From Laccaria trichodermophora (lineage: Eukaryota > Basidiomycota > Agaricomycetes > Agaricales > Hydnangiaceae): 64,000 nucleotides of DNA. Positions 42,001 through 53,521 of this stretch are shown here, piece by piece (within the stretch, counting starts at the first letter, position 1; each line of letters begins with the position of its first letter). The translations under genes were made by a program, and so were the position numbers. The stretch spans positions 3,224,001 to 3,288,000 of the forward strand of contig JACTVC010000002.1 of assembly GCA_018417955.1 (NCBI GenBank). The letters run 5' to 3'. The notes beneath the pieces were generated by a model. That model was not told the DNA's origin and searched no databases. It saw only the letters and a list, made by a program, of their open reading frames with translations.

Positions 42001-45000
42001 CACCCAGCAAGTTTATACTGGAGTCTCTGTTAGCGCGAAATCTCGCAGCATTCGAAATCGACAGCGCCACTCCGCCAAACGACAACTGGTCACCCTCAAC
42101 AGCTCTGTGTGAAAGTGAGACCGCTGCCTATCAGGCCGTCCATGTCACTCCTAGACCAATGTTAGCGCGACTACACGCTGCTTCCAGAGGTAGTAACTCG
42201 TTTCAGCTGGACTACGATCTCACACTTTCAAAGACTCTTACCTCATCTGACCCTCTAAAGGATAGTATGCTATCGTCTCTCTCAAACGATGCGAGCCGTG
42301 CTCACGGCAAACATCCGAGTAACCATGAGACTCGAGAATCTGATGGCTGGAATGCTCCAGCTTGGGCGGCTCGAGCTACCCGGAATCCTGAGGAGTTCCC
42401 GCTGTACCTACGCCCTAAAGGTCTATCACCGCCGTCTAAATCAGACGACTATTGTCCGAACCTCCTGCCTCCTCACTTGTTGTGTCAGACAACCCTTTCC
42501 GCAGAAGATGAAAACCTGGGTCGTTGGTTCCGCAACATTGATGACCCTGCTAATCACGAATCTGTGATTCCAGCAAAAACTGAGGAACATAGTTCCAGTG
42601 CCGCCTTCCTCAGGAGCGGCGGTCTTTCATCTCCTTCTGACCCCATACTTTCGGAACTGTGCTTGCTAGCCGACCTTGGTCTAGCAGATCCTCCCTTGAG
42701 TTCCGCTGCCTATCAAGGCGCGAATCAAAGGCTTGCACCCCGTAAAAGCATGGTTAAGACACTCGCTGCTCTCGAGAGCGCGGACAACTCTAAAACCGCC
42801 ATTCCCAACAAGGTGGCGCATAACCCTTTGCCACCCAGCGCGATTCTATTCGTCGTCGTCCTCCTAATAACTCATTCTAAGATCACGACCGACGAAGATC
42901 AAGTGCTATCGCCAAATCGAATCGAGGAAGAAAGCGTGCTAGAAGGACGCGAGAGCGTGTCTGAATCCCTCTCGTTCACCTGGGACCTCGAATCTGCTTC
43001 CTTGCTAAATTTCAGTCATACACCCATATTCGAAAGTATACCGATGAGGCCCCGCCTCCTGAACAATATGATCTTAGAAAGGATATACTCAGGCACCATT
43101 ACTTCACTGAGTGCGAATCACTTACCTGCACTTGGTAAAGGTGCAATTAATTCACCTGCTGCTCTCGCTAGTGCAAATAATCCCATATCGGTCATCCAAA
43201 ACAAAATGGATCGAAAGCCTTCAACAACGAGCGCGACTTGGCTCGCTGCCTCGGAACAAAGTTTGTGGACCCTGACGATAGTGGATCTTGCTCGAACTAT
43301 CACGGGGAACGAGAACGATCAAAGGAGATTCGCTGAGTCGAGATTCAAGGATTATGAAACTCAGTTGCCCTCGTCAAGTCGAGCTGAGGCTAGGAATGAA
43401 CCAGATGTCGTTCGAGGAGAGTGTGAGAGAGCATTCAAGGCTATAGACGAGACACTTCTACCCCAAATAAAGGATGAATGCGATCAACCAAGGCGTACGA
43501 TTGAACTAGTGAACAAAACTCCAAAGGAACACTTAAGTCTGGCTAAACAAAGTTTTACGAGTTACGACTTCACGACAGAAGACCTAGATAGATGCAACAA
43601 TCCAGTTGCGGCTGTTAATCAGCTTCGGCGAGTTCTAGCAGGCTTCGTTCTGAATTGCCGGGTTACCACCTTGCTAATGCTAACTTTGCATACAAGCCGA
43701 ATCGGAATCCTCACGCCCTGGTTGGCATTGCGACATTCAAATCTAATTGTAGACTCTAATCGCTCAGTACAAAGGACTGGTGCACTTACACGGAAGCATG
43801 GGAGGAATTGCAACAAGGAGACTATCTGTCTTCCCAAATTCGTTACAATGCCCTCGCTATCTGTCTCTGGTAATGGAACTACTAGAAATGGAGCGAGAAG
43901 GTTATTGGCGAAGCTGAAGTATTTCGACAAAATGCAAAAAAACTTGTCCGAAATGACTATACACCGGCGTAGTCGAGCTTATAAGGATTTCCAGATCTCG
44001 ATGGATTTTACGGCCCTCCACCCTTGCAGAAGGCTGAATGAAAGGGAGGCCGAATCAGATGCTGTCAGGAAATCGTCGAACTCCGCTACGGGACTAAATC
44101 TTACGCGAAGGTCCATGTCGAGTGAAAGTCCAAGTGTCAGATATGCTCTAATGCAGTTGCCAGAGGCGGGGATGATAGGAGTAACCATCCCAGGAATCTG
44201 TCCAGTGAAAATGATGATTTTGCTTAATGAACCAAAGACGGTGACTCCTATTAACCGTAATAATAAACTTGGGGTGCCTGCTGCGTACAGAACGCGCATA
44301 CCAAGTCCTAAAACTTGGATCGGCTATACCTATTGGCTTAAGAGGAATCAATCGCGCACCACGCGTGTTGCGGTAGTAGTTCTGATGAAGACGAAAACCA
44401 AACTGAAGACCTATTCATCGAACAAAGAGCCAGAAAGGAATGCGAGCCTCATTAACCTAACCAAGATCAAGACGAGAGCTCCGCAGGCTGGGGGGCTGAA
44501 AGCAGGATCTATAAGGGAATTCCGGCCGGAGAGGTCGATGGGTGCGGATTCCTCCAAGCTGAAGGACACTAGCCCTGTCCTCGGACAGCTACTCAAAGAT
44601 GACTACGTCCTAATGTCTTGGAATCCAGCGTACGGAGAGGTAGTCGATACACCGCGCCCAGTAAAGTTGGCAGAGACTAGAACCTCAAGTCCAGCCTACG
44701 AGAATGATCAAATACCCGAACGAGTCGTAAAGGAAATTCATTCATCATCAGGACGTTCAAGAGAATTGCTCGCCGCTATAAAGCGCGAACAATCCGCTGC
44801 GAACTCGCGCGAGAATACAATTCGAATCCCGTCTCCTTCCTATACAGAGTACCTTCGAATATATCCAGTCCATCTCAGGGAACGAAAAAAGAAGGATCAT
44901 GATGGAAGGAAAGATCCCGAATTCAACACCATTCCCAAAACCTTTAAATGTCCCTTATCAAGGCTAACGGAGCGATCATGCGAACCAGAACAAGTGCTCC

Positions 45001-47478
45001 CAGCTATTGAGAGTCAATCGATGCCAGGGAGGAAGGATCCCCGAGAAACTAGAGCTCAGCGAGTCCGAACAAAAGTTGACAGATTAGACTCCGATTCAGA
45101 ATGGACCAAAACTCGGTTAGACCCGGGATCATTTATCGCTGTCATCATGGTAGAATATTGGATATCCTCGACAAATGCGCCCCATCTGCAAGGAAGCATG
45201 AGAATTAAGTTATACCTTCTCGTAAGAGGAACGAAGATCTTGAGTTGCATCGAAATCAATCCTTATGTCCCAGCGCAAGAGGAATTGACCACCAACCAGG
45301 GACTCAAACACTGCGTAGTAAGAAATTTGAACGTTCCCCTTATACAAGGAAAGGACTCTGTGACTACGTACAGATGGAGCATCGCCAGATATGCTACAAG
45401 ACATCGTGTAATGCTAGGAGGATGGTTTGAAGGGCGCGTGATATCCGCAGCCTCTGCTCAGAACCCCTATGTCGGATTTGAAATCCAAACGGCACCGGTG
45501 GCTCAAACTTTCGTCTGGAAAAAAGCAGTAACCCCAGCGGAACTGAAGAAAGTTGGCAAGAAAGAACGCGCGAAAGTGGTAGCCATGGACGACACCTTTA
45601 ACCTACTAGTGCCCTATCCCATTCGCACAGCATCAGATGGCCAAGACAGTAGGATAGTAGAGAAGACTGTCTTAAGCAACGCTAGTCCACCCCTGCGACA
45701 TGTGGGAGTAGAAGTCATTAAAATCCTATGGGACCTCGATGTAACGGTTGACAACTTACCTCTAAATGCGAAACATCCCAACAAGATAGTGGCGTCCACC
45801 GAGGCACCCAAAATAACTATACGAGCAGTATCAAGAGTTCAACGTTTAGCAACCGTTAAGGATCTAATAGTGGACACTCCTGAGGACGACAACAGTCTCG
45901 AGGGCGGTCCTGATGAGTCGCGGGAACCCACGGAAGACCCGTTAAGCGGTTTTATGAACAAGATATTGAAATTCGAATCTGGCTTACCTGAGGACTCGGA
46001 GTATCGAGAGCTGTTAATCGAAGCGCTGCACAGAAAAGCCGCAGCTTCCAGGACCAACTATTACATAGGGTACATAGAAGCGCGAGTCCATTCCCCGCCG
46101 CTCCTTAACACCCAGTCGAGTTCTGAATCAAGAATTGAAGACGGAATAGTTGAGCCATCTGTCAGCTCAGAGGAACTTTCAGCGATTATCATCTACCAGA
46201 AGCTTAACTCGAGATTCAAGCTTAACAGACTCGGATACCCAACGCTTCGACAATTGGAAACTGCACAGGTGTCATTGGTAGTTCAAGCGCTATTGTCCTT
46301 TGATGTTTTAGCAAGATTCACCCGACGAATAATGAAAAAGAAATCTAAGGAGGAGACTACCATATGTTATCCGTTAAGACTATGGCAGTTCAAGAAACCA
46401 CCATCTAGTCCCTGGACCGAACCCACACAGCTGGAAATTGGACGACTGGACAGATGGGGGGCTACTTCAGTGGACGAATCTACTGTCCACATGGAACAGG
46501 TGGACACTTACCAAAGTAGAACATTAAGACCGACAGGACAAAAGCACAACACCGCGGAACACGAAGCCCTCACCATGACCATGAGAGAGGACCACGACGA
46601 ATACACTGCCCTAGTCCAAGTGCGAGTTTACGAAGATGCCGGTCGTCTCGGAGTGGCAGTGTGGGGGGCGGCGTTGGCCGTTTACTCAGACCTTGAAATT
46701 GTACACCGAAGAGCAGTGTCTGTCGCTTGCCCAGACCAAAGGATTCAACACCGAATCGAACAAGAGGAAATTGCCTTGATGCTAGTAACCGTTCACGATG
46801 CCCTAGTCTGGGCGCGAGCTTATGGAGATGCCAACAATCGAGTAGCAGAATGGGGAGCAGAGTTTGCCACTTGCACAGACCCTAGAACTGTACGACAGAA
46901 AGTTGTGAAACAAGACACTACTGAAAGAGTGGAGGATAGAAATTTCAGGGTAGCGCTAATTAAGGATCATGTCCGCCTCAGCCCCGAAATTGCACCCGGC
47001 ACTGGGTGCTTAGCCGTGCGTAGAATGTGTCCGCGCTTGGATCATGAGCTTGTGGAGAGACATGAGCGGAAGAATCGATATACGGTCGCTGGCATGCCCT
47101 CAGGCGTCAACACGGATAGAATGGCATGGTTGGAATTTGATACACCGGCAGCTAGAGACATCAACCAAATCATTGCGCAGACTATTGGTGCCCATCAGTC
47201 TCAAGCCAATTCGGCCAGGACGCCTAAGCCTACTCCGTATGCCTTGCAATGGGAAGATCTCATCGGGAAGAAAGCTTCAAGCATTCGTACCAGATGGGAG
47301 CTCGCAGCTGAAGTAAAGCGCGGAACCCAGATAGAAACCAGAAACATCTCATCGTTCTCCAAAACGGACTCATACCATCAGACTCACTGTCCGATAGAAG
47401 AAAAACCTCTCGAATTATCACTGGATAGAGATTGTCTAAAACAATTACTACTACCCTGCTTTGCTCAGGTTCAACATA
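39033..47478 (+). CDS. LTR-element giant polyprotein-like frame, 5' part
   Basis: The frame is open from inside the LTR, but the first plausible ATG after it is at 39033 (MTVSRPSISQ). Together with 53522-55605 it makes 3,509 codons once the nested element is removed. The first about 1,400 residues contain more than 20 diverged copies of an LAR..AAFEGN(D/S)SAT-like motif, spaced 25-150 residues apart. Cys/His-rich pieces such as CSRNCHSQS and CPNHLRPP recur. A later part (about 46595-46920) has an internal duplication, VYEDAGRLGVAVWGAALAVY and AYGDANNRVAEWGAEFATC. I see no aspartic protease DSG/DTG site and no reverse transcriptase YxDD box. It is either a very diverged gag-pol or a non-autonomous gag-like protein. 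Confidence 0.5.
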
Positions 47479-47510
47479 TTACGAGTCCTCTGAGTTTACG
47501 AAGAGACTCG
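47479..47510 (+). repeat. 5' terminal hairpin of right Helitron-like copy
   Basis: Same 32 nt as 25014-25045 on the other strand: the CGAGTC/GACTCG stem, bulged C and TCT/AGA around GAGTTTACGA. Confidence 0.8.
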
Positions 47511-47833
47511 TTTATTACCCGGGATATCAAGACTTTTTTCAGCGCGGTAACGCTGAAATTTGACTTTCTCCCACGAAAGTGATTTCTTCCCACGATCAGC
47601 TGCCTGCTTGGCATTGACGGCTTTGCTAGTCTACTTTACTATTCCTTACTTATCACTTGCTTTTAGTCCTACCCAAGTTGTCATTAATGTAGGTAGCTGA
47701 GGGACTGCCCTATTTGACTGTCAGACTGTAACATATGATTATATTGCCTCTATTTTCACATTTATGTAACTATAGTTCTTTACATTGAAAATATAATGAT
47801 TAAGGTCATGACAATTTTTGTGGCATATTTTTA

Positions 47834-49491
47834 GGAAGTGTGTGGGTATCCGAACGAGCCCTCAATCACAGAAAATGGGGCATATTGAGGCCCTGGGGAG
47901 CTGTGAGCATATGGGCAAAAAAGCGAAAATACACACTCACCTAGCTCCATGAGACCTCAACCTTTTTGTAAGCGGCTTTGGGGAGCGTCTTCACGGAGTG
48001 TGGAGGTATCCGAACGAGCCCTTGACCACAGAAAACGAAGCAGATTGAGGCCCTGGGGAGTTGTGAGCATATATGCAAAAAAGCGAAAATACACACTCAC
48101 CTAGCTCCACGAGACCTCAACCGTTTTGTAAGCGGTTTTGGAGAGCGTCTTTACGGAGTGGAGGGGTATCCGAACGAGTCTTTGATCACGAAAATTGAAG
48201 CAGATTGAGGTCCTGGGCAGTAGTGAGCACAAGGGGCAAAATAGCGAAAATACAAACTTACCTAGCTCCACAAGACCTCACCCGTTTTGTAAGCGGTTTT
48301 CGGGAGCATCTTCCCGGAGTGAAGGGGTATCCGAACGAGTTTTCGATCACGAAAATCGAAGCAGATTGAGGTCCTGGGCAGTTGTGAGCACAAGGGGAAA
48401 AAGAGCGAAAATACAAACATACTTAGCTCCATGAGACCTCAACTGTTTTGTAAGCGGTTTTGAGGAGCGTCTTCACGGAGTGTAGGGGTATCCGAACGAG
48501 CCTTCGAACACGAAAATCGAAGCAGATTGAGGTCCTGGGCAGTTGTGAGCAAAAGGGGAAAAAGAGCGAAAATACAAACATACTTAGCTCCATAAGACAT
48601 CAACCGTTTTGTGAGCGGTTTTCGGGTGCCTCTTCACGGAGTGTATGGGTATCCGAACGAGTCTTCGATCACAAAAATCGAAGCAGATTTGGGTCCTGGG
48701 GAGTTGTGAGCATAAGAGCAAAAGAGCGAAAATGGAAACTGACCTAGCTCCACGAGATCTCACCCGTTTTGTAAGCGGTTTTGGGGAGCGTCTTAGTGGA
48801 GTGTAGGGGTATCCGAACGAGTCCTTGATCACAAAAATCGAAGCAGATTGAGGTCCTAGGCAGTAGTGAGCACAAGGGGCAAAATAGCGAAAATACAAAC
48901 TTACCTAGCTCTACGAGACCTAAGCCATTTTGTAAGCGGTTTTGAGGAGCGTCTTTGCGGAGTGTAGGGGTATCCGAACGAGTCTTCGATCACGAAAATC
49001 GAAGCACATTGAGGTCCTAGGCAGTAGTGAGCACAAGGGGAAAAAGAGCGAAAATACAAACTTACCTAGCTCCATGAGACATCAACCGTTTTGTGAGCGG
49101 TTTTCGGGTGCCTCTTCACGGAGTGTAGGGGTATCCGAACGAGTCTTCGATCACAAAAATCGAAGCAGATTTGGGTCCTGGGGAGTTGTGAGCATAAGGG
49201 CAAACGAGCGAAAATGGAAACTGACCTAGCTCCACGAGATCTCACCCGTTTTGTAAGCGGTTTTGGGGAGCGTCTTAGCGGAGTGTAGGGGTATCCGAAC
49301 GAGTCCTTGATCACAAAAATCGAAGCAGATTGAGGTCCTGGGGAGTTGTGAGCATAAGGGCAAAAGAGCGCAAATGGAAACTGACCTAGCTCCCCGCAAC
49401 CTCAACCATTTTGTAAACGGTTTTGGGGAGCATCTTCACAGAGTGTGGGGCTATCCAAACGAGCTCAAGATCATGAAAATCGAAGCCGCAT
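47834..49491. repeat. tandem array of about 160-bp units (right copy, about 10 units)
   Basis: Same unit as 22391-24690 in inverse orientation, with four fewer repeats. The length change falls between the units corresponding to 22816 and 23626 of the left copy. Confidence 0.85.
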
Positions 49492-49753
49492 TGACAGAGA
49501 ACTTTCATTGTGTTTGGACTAGCCAAGACAGCAATGCACCAGCAAAATGAATTACACACAGCCACATGAGCAAGTTCAAAAAATGATGATGCACGAACAT
49601 TTCCCGATCATTTGATGGGGGAAAGTTTCGTGCGTCATAGAAATCTGTGATGTGTCAAAAGAACAAGATCTGATAACTCAGATCTAAAACTTCAATCTGT
49701 GCATCCTGATCTGTTTTGATGGTATCACCATCGATAGACCACTGCCTGCCTTG

Positions 49754-49785
49754 TTACAAGTTCTTTGAGTTCATGAAGAGACTCG
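49754..49785 (+). repeat. relic of a 5' Helitron terminus inside the right copy
   Basis: TTACAAGTTC... with the conserved GAAGAGACTCG end. Counterpart of 22097-22128. Confidence 0.6.
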
Positions 49786-50981
49786 CTTTGAAAGCGACAT
49801 CTAAATGGACCTACATCATATATTAATAGCATGCAGCCAAGACGATGATGGGTGCACAGAGATCGTACGGTCAAGCTGGTGTATTGATCTGTGAGATGAA
49901 TGTGGTAGACATGTGGCACTCAAATCATTTGGGCTAGCCAAGACAGTGACAAGCATGCAAACAAGACAGACAACATGTGGTAGATATGTTGTATGAATTG
50001 TTTTGACTGGCCAAGACAATGAAGAGTGTGCAGCAAATGACAAGGCGCACACAGCGAAAGAGAGGGTGCTGTGGGAAGTTGAAGTTGCACAGCCTTGGAG
50101 TGAAGAGCAAGAATCAATGACGCACGAACATTTCCCGATCATTTGATGGGGGGAAGGTTCGTGCGTCATCGGAATCCATGATGGCCACACAGCCTTGGTA
50201 CAAATCTCATGATTTTATGATACATAAACATTTTCCAATCATTTGATGGGGGAAGTTTTGTGCATCATTAGAATTAGTGATGCCAAGAGCACAATAGATC
50301 AGAGATGATCCATGTCGTTTTTTCAACCATTTAATTGTATTTTTTTACCAGGAACATAACATCACCATGACCACGGAAATGAGGAGTACCTGTTACAAAA
50401 AAAATCATGTCATTTGGATCAAAACTCACTGAGTTATACATGAATCTTTATTTATTACCGAAAATGGTAAGTGATCAGAGATCTACTATGACGCACGAAA
50501 CTGTCCCCCATCAAACGATCGGGAAATGTTCGTGCGTCATTGCTTCTTGAGTTCCCAGTGTTGCCTAAAGAAAAATGCATAACTTTACCAAATCAAGTCC
50601 AATCCTGATGAAATAAAATGCAGAAAAAATGTAAAATTTCAGGAGTCATGATTGTATACAATTTATTGAAACATATTATGTAAGAAGGTCAAATTTAAAA
50701 TAAACATACATTTTCAAAGAGAAATCTGAAGCTCACCAACATAAAATCTAAACTAAATGAAAAAAAAACCAAGAAAAAATATAGTGTGTTTTTGAGTATA
50801 TTATGTAATAAAAGCTGTATGCACAAATAGACATATGTGTGCACAAATCAAGCCAATGCAAGCTTTTTCAATGAAGACATAACAATAAATGAGCATAAAA
50901 TCAGAGAAAATGACTGATGGTGTTGGGGTGTTGCTCACTGATGGTGGCCAGGGCACATTTCTAAATAAGGAAATATGTGCT

Positions 50982-53282
50982 TTTTCACAGGTAAAATAGC
51001 AATAAAATGGCAGAGAAATCAGAAAAAATTGAGGGTGGTGTTTACTGCTGGTAATGATGTTGGAGGTTGTTTCAGGGTCCAGGGCACATTTCCAAATATA
51101 GTAAAATAGCCAAAAATATCCAGGAAATAGCCAGAAAATCATAAAAAAATGGAGGATAGTGGTGATAACCTTGGGTAATGTTGTCAGGGTTCAGAGGATA
51201 GTCCCATCATGGTAATATAACCAGAAATAGCCAGAAAATCAGAAAGAAATGAGGGATGGTGCTTATTGCCAGACATAACCTTGGGTAATATTCACTTGAG
51301 ACAGCGACGAATATGTAGGGCTACATATGTATAAACATATGCTCTCAAAACTGTGGAATACACTAAAATCCCTTTTGTCCTGGTATATTTACTCTCAATT
51401 TCTAAGTTTGGTGATGGAATTGTACATGTATCATATGCATAAAACAAACTTACAATAAAAAAAGGGATCAGATCCAAAAAATGAACAATTAAATATGATC
51501 TGAGCTCATATTTAGAATACGCCAAAATCTTGGCCCAGGAAGTTCGGCAAATTCTAAATATGAATTTAGATCATATTTGTTCAGTCATTTTTTGGATCTG
51601 ATCCTTTTTTTTATTGTAAGTTTGTTTTATGCATATGTTGGATATACAATTCCATCACCAAACTTAGAAAATGAGAGCAAATATGTTAGGGGAACACTGG
51701 GTTTTGTCTATTCTCCAGTTTTTAGTGTCTATGTTTACACCTATGTGGCCCTTCATATCCGTCGCTGCCTGAAGTGATTGTCAGGGTCTAGAGTCTAGTT
51801 CTAAATAGAATAATATAAACTCAAAAATAGCCAGAAAATAGCTAGAAAATCAGAAAAAAATGGGGGATGGCACCCATTGCAGTGATAACATTAGGTAATG
51901 TTGTCAGGGTCCAGTTCTGAATTTGGTAATATCTCCAAAAAAGCCAGAAACTGTTAGAAAATGAGAAAGAAATGGAGGATGGTGCTTATTGCTGATGATA
52001 ACATTGGGTAAGCTGCTGGTAATGATATTGGAGGTTGTTTTCAGGGTCTAGGGTGCATTTCCAAATATGCTGAAATAGCCAAAAATATCCAGAAAATGGC
52101 CAGAAAATCAGAAAAAAATGGAGGATAGTGGTGATAACCTTGGGTAATGTTGTCAGAGTTCAGAGGATAGTCCCAATATGATGAAATAGTCAGAAAATAG
52201 TCAGAAAATCAGAAAGAAATAAGTCATGGTGCTTATTGCCAGACATAACCTTGGGTAATATTGTCAGGGTCTAGAGTCTAGTTCTAAATAGAATAATATA
52301 CACCTAAAAATAGCCAGAAAATAGCTAGAAAATCAGAAATAAATGGGGGATGGCACCCATTGCAGTAATAACATTGGGTAATGTTGTCAGGGTCTAGTTC
52401 TGAATATGGTCATATATCCAAAAAAGGCCAGAAAACTGTTAGAAAATCAGAAAGAAATGGAGGATGGTGCTTATTGCCAGTGATAACATTGAGTAACATT
52501 GTCAGAGTCCAGGTTCTAGTTCCAAATAGAGTAATATGGTCAAGAATCAGAAAAAAATGGGACATGGTGCTTATTGCTGGCGATATCATTGGGTAACATC
52601 GTCAGGGTCCAGAGTCTAGTTCTAAATATGGTAATATAACAAAAAATAGCTAGAAAATGGGCAAAAAAATCAGAAAAAAATGGTGGATGGTGCTCATTGC
52701 TCTGATAATGTTTGGTAATGTTGTCAGGGTCAAGGGTCCAGTTCCAAATATGGTAATAGATCAAAAAAATGTAAGAAAATAGTGAAAAAATTGAAAAAAA
52801 AAGTTTGAATGGTATATAGAATGTCATGCACTATCTTCAGAGTCCATACAAAAAAAGACAATATCATCTACTTTGACTAAAAATTGGAGAAAACAAAGCA
52901 CAGAATAATTTGTCTATTAGGGCCCATGTAATGGGATGTTGGGATAATGGTCACATGACCACTTACAAAAAATATTCAACAAATGGAAGTTGTAGCACTA
53001 CACTGTAAAGTGCTGCTGTTGTAGAGATAAGCTAACTTTGTAGTCTATGTTTGACATCTGCAGTCTTTTATTGTATATCAGTAAACTTTGTAGTATAAGT
53101 TTGCTAAAGTGTTCAGGGTACAGAGCAGACATCCAAATATGGTAATCCATTTAAAATAGTCATAAAATGTCAAAGAAATGAGTGAAAATTGAAGAATGGT
53201 GCTTATTGTTAGTAATGATGTTAGGTAACAGTTTCAGGCTTTAGGGTAGACTTCCAAATATGGTAACCTACTTGCATATAAT
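50982..53282. repeat. tandem array of about 120-bp units (right copy)
   Basis: Inverse of 18600-20900, interrupted by the CACTA-like foldback element. Confidence 0.75.
51293..51776. mobile_element. CACTA-like foldback MITE inside the right Helitron-like copy
   Basis: Exact counterpart of 20106-20589, with the same CACTT termini and flanking 3-bp duplication (ATT on this strand). Confidence 0.75.
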
Positions 53283-53465
53283 CAGAAAATCAGCAAAAAA
53301 TGAGAAAAACATAGAAATGTTTTCATTGATGATGATGATGCTGGGGTAATTTGTTTAGAATCCAAAAGAAGACTTATATAGAAACATTTACTTGTTTGTT
53401 TGTGATAAAAATGTACCCAGAAAAACAGAAAAAAGGAGAAAAAGTAGAAATTGGTTTCTATTGCC

Positions 53466-53521
53466 TTTGCAAAAAAAGGAGGACTCGTTTCTGCCATGCT
53501 TGCAATGGCCTCTTACACAAG
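53466..53521 (+). repeat. 3' terminus of right Helitron-like copy
   Basis: GGAGGACTCGT, the hairpin GCCAT-gcttgca-ATGGC, then CTCTTACACAAG. Confidence 0.85.

Larger units (their letters stand above)
47479..53521 (+). mobile_element. non-autonomous Helitron-like element, right copy, 6,043 bp
   Basis: On the plus strand it starts TTACGAGTCCTC and ends CTCTTACACAAG. It is the inverse of 18361-25045 throughout, except that four 160-bp units are missing. Peptides read across the element are identical to those in the left copy. The sequence after the 3' end starts with T. Deleting exactly 47479-53521 restores the reading frame of the LTR element (...VQH-I-KVQP). The insertion is therefore younger than the LTR element, which itself looks recent. 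Confidence 0.85.

Noticed and set aside
18361..53521. The inverted pair as an assembly artefact
   Set aside because: The copies differ by 642 bp, their flanks are unrelated, and each junction falls exactly where removal restores a reading frame. An artefact would not do that, though only long reads can exclude it fully.
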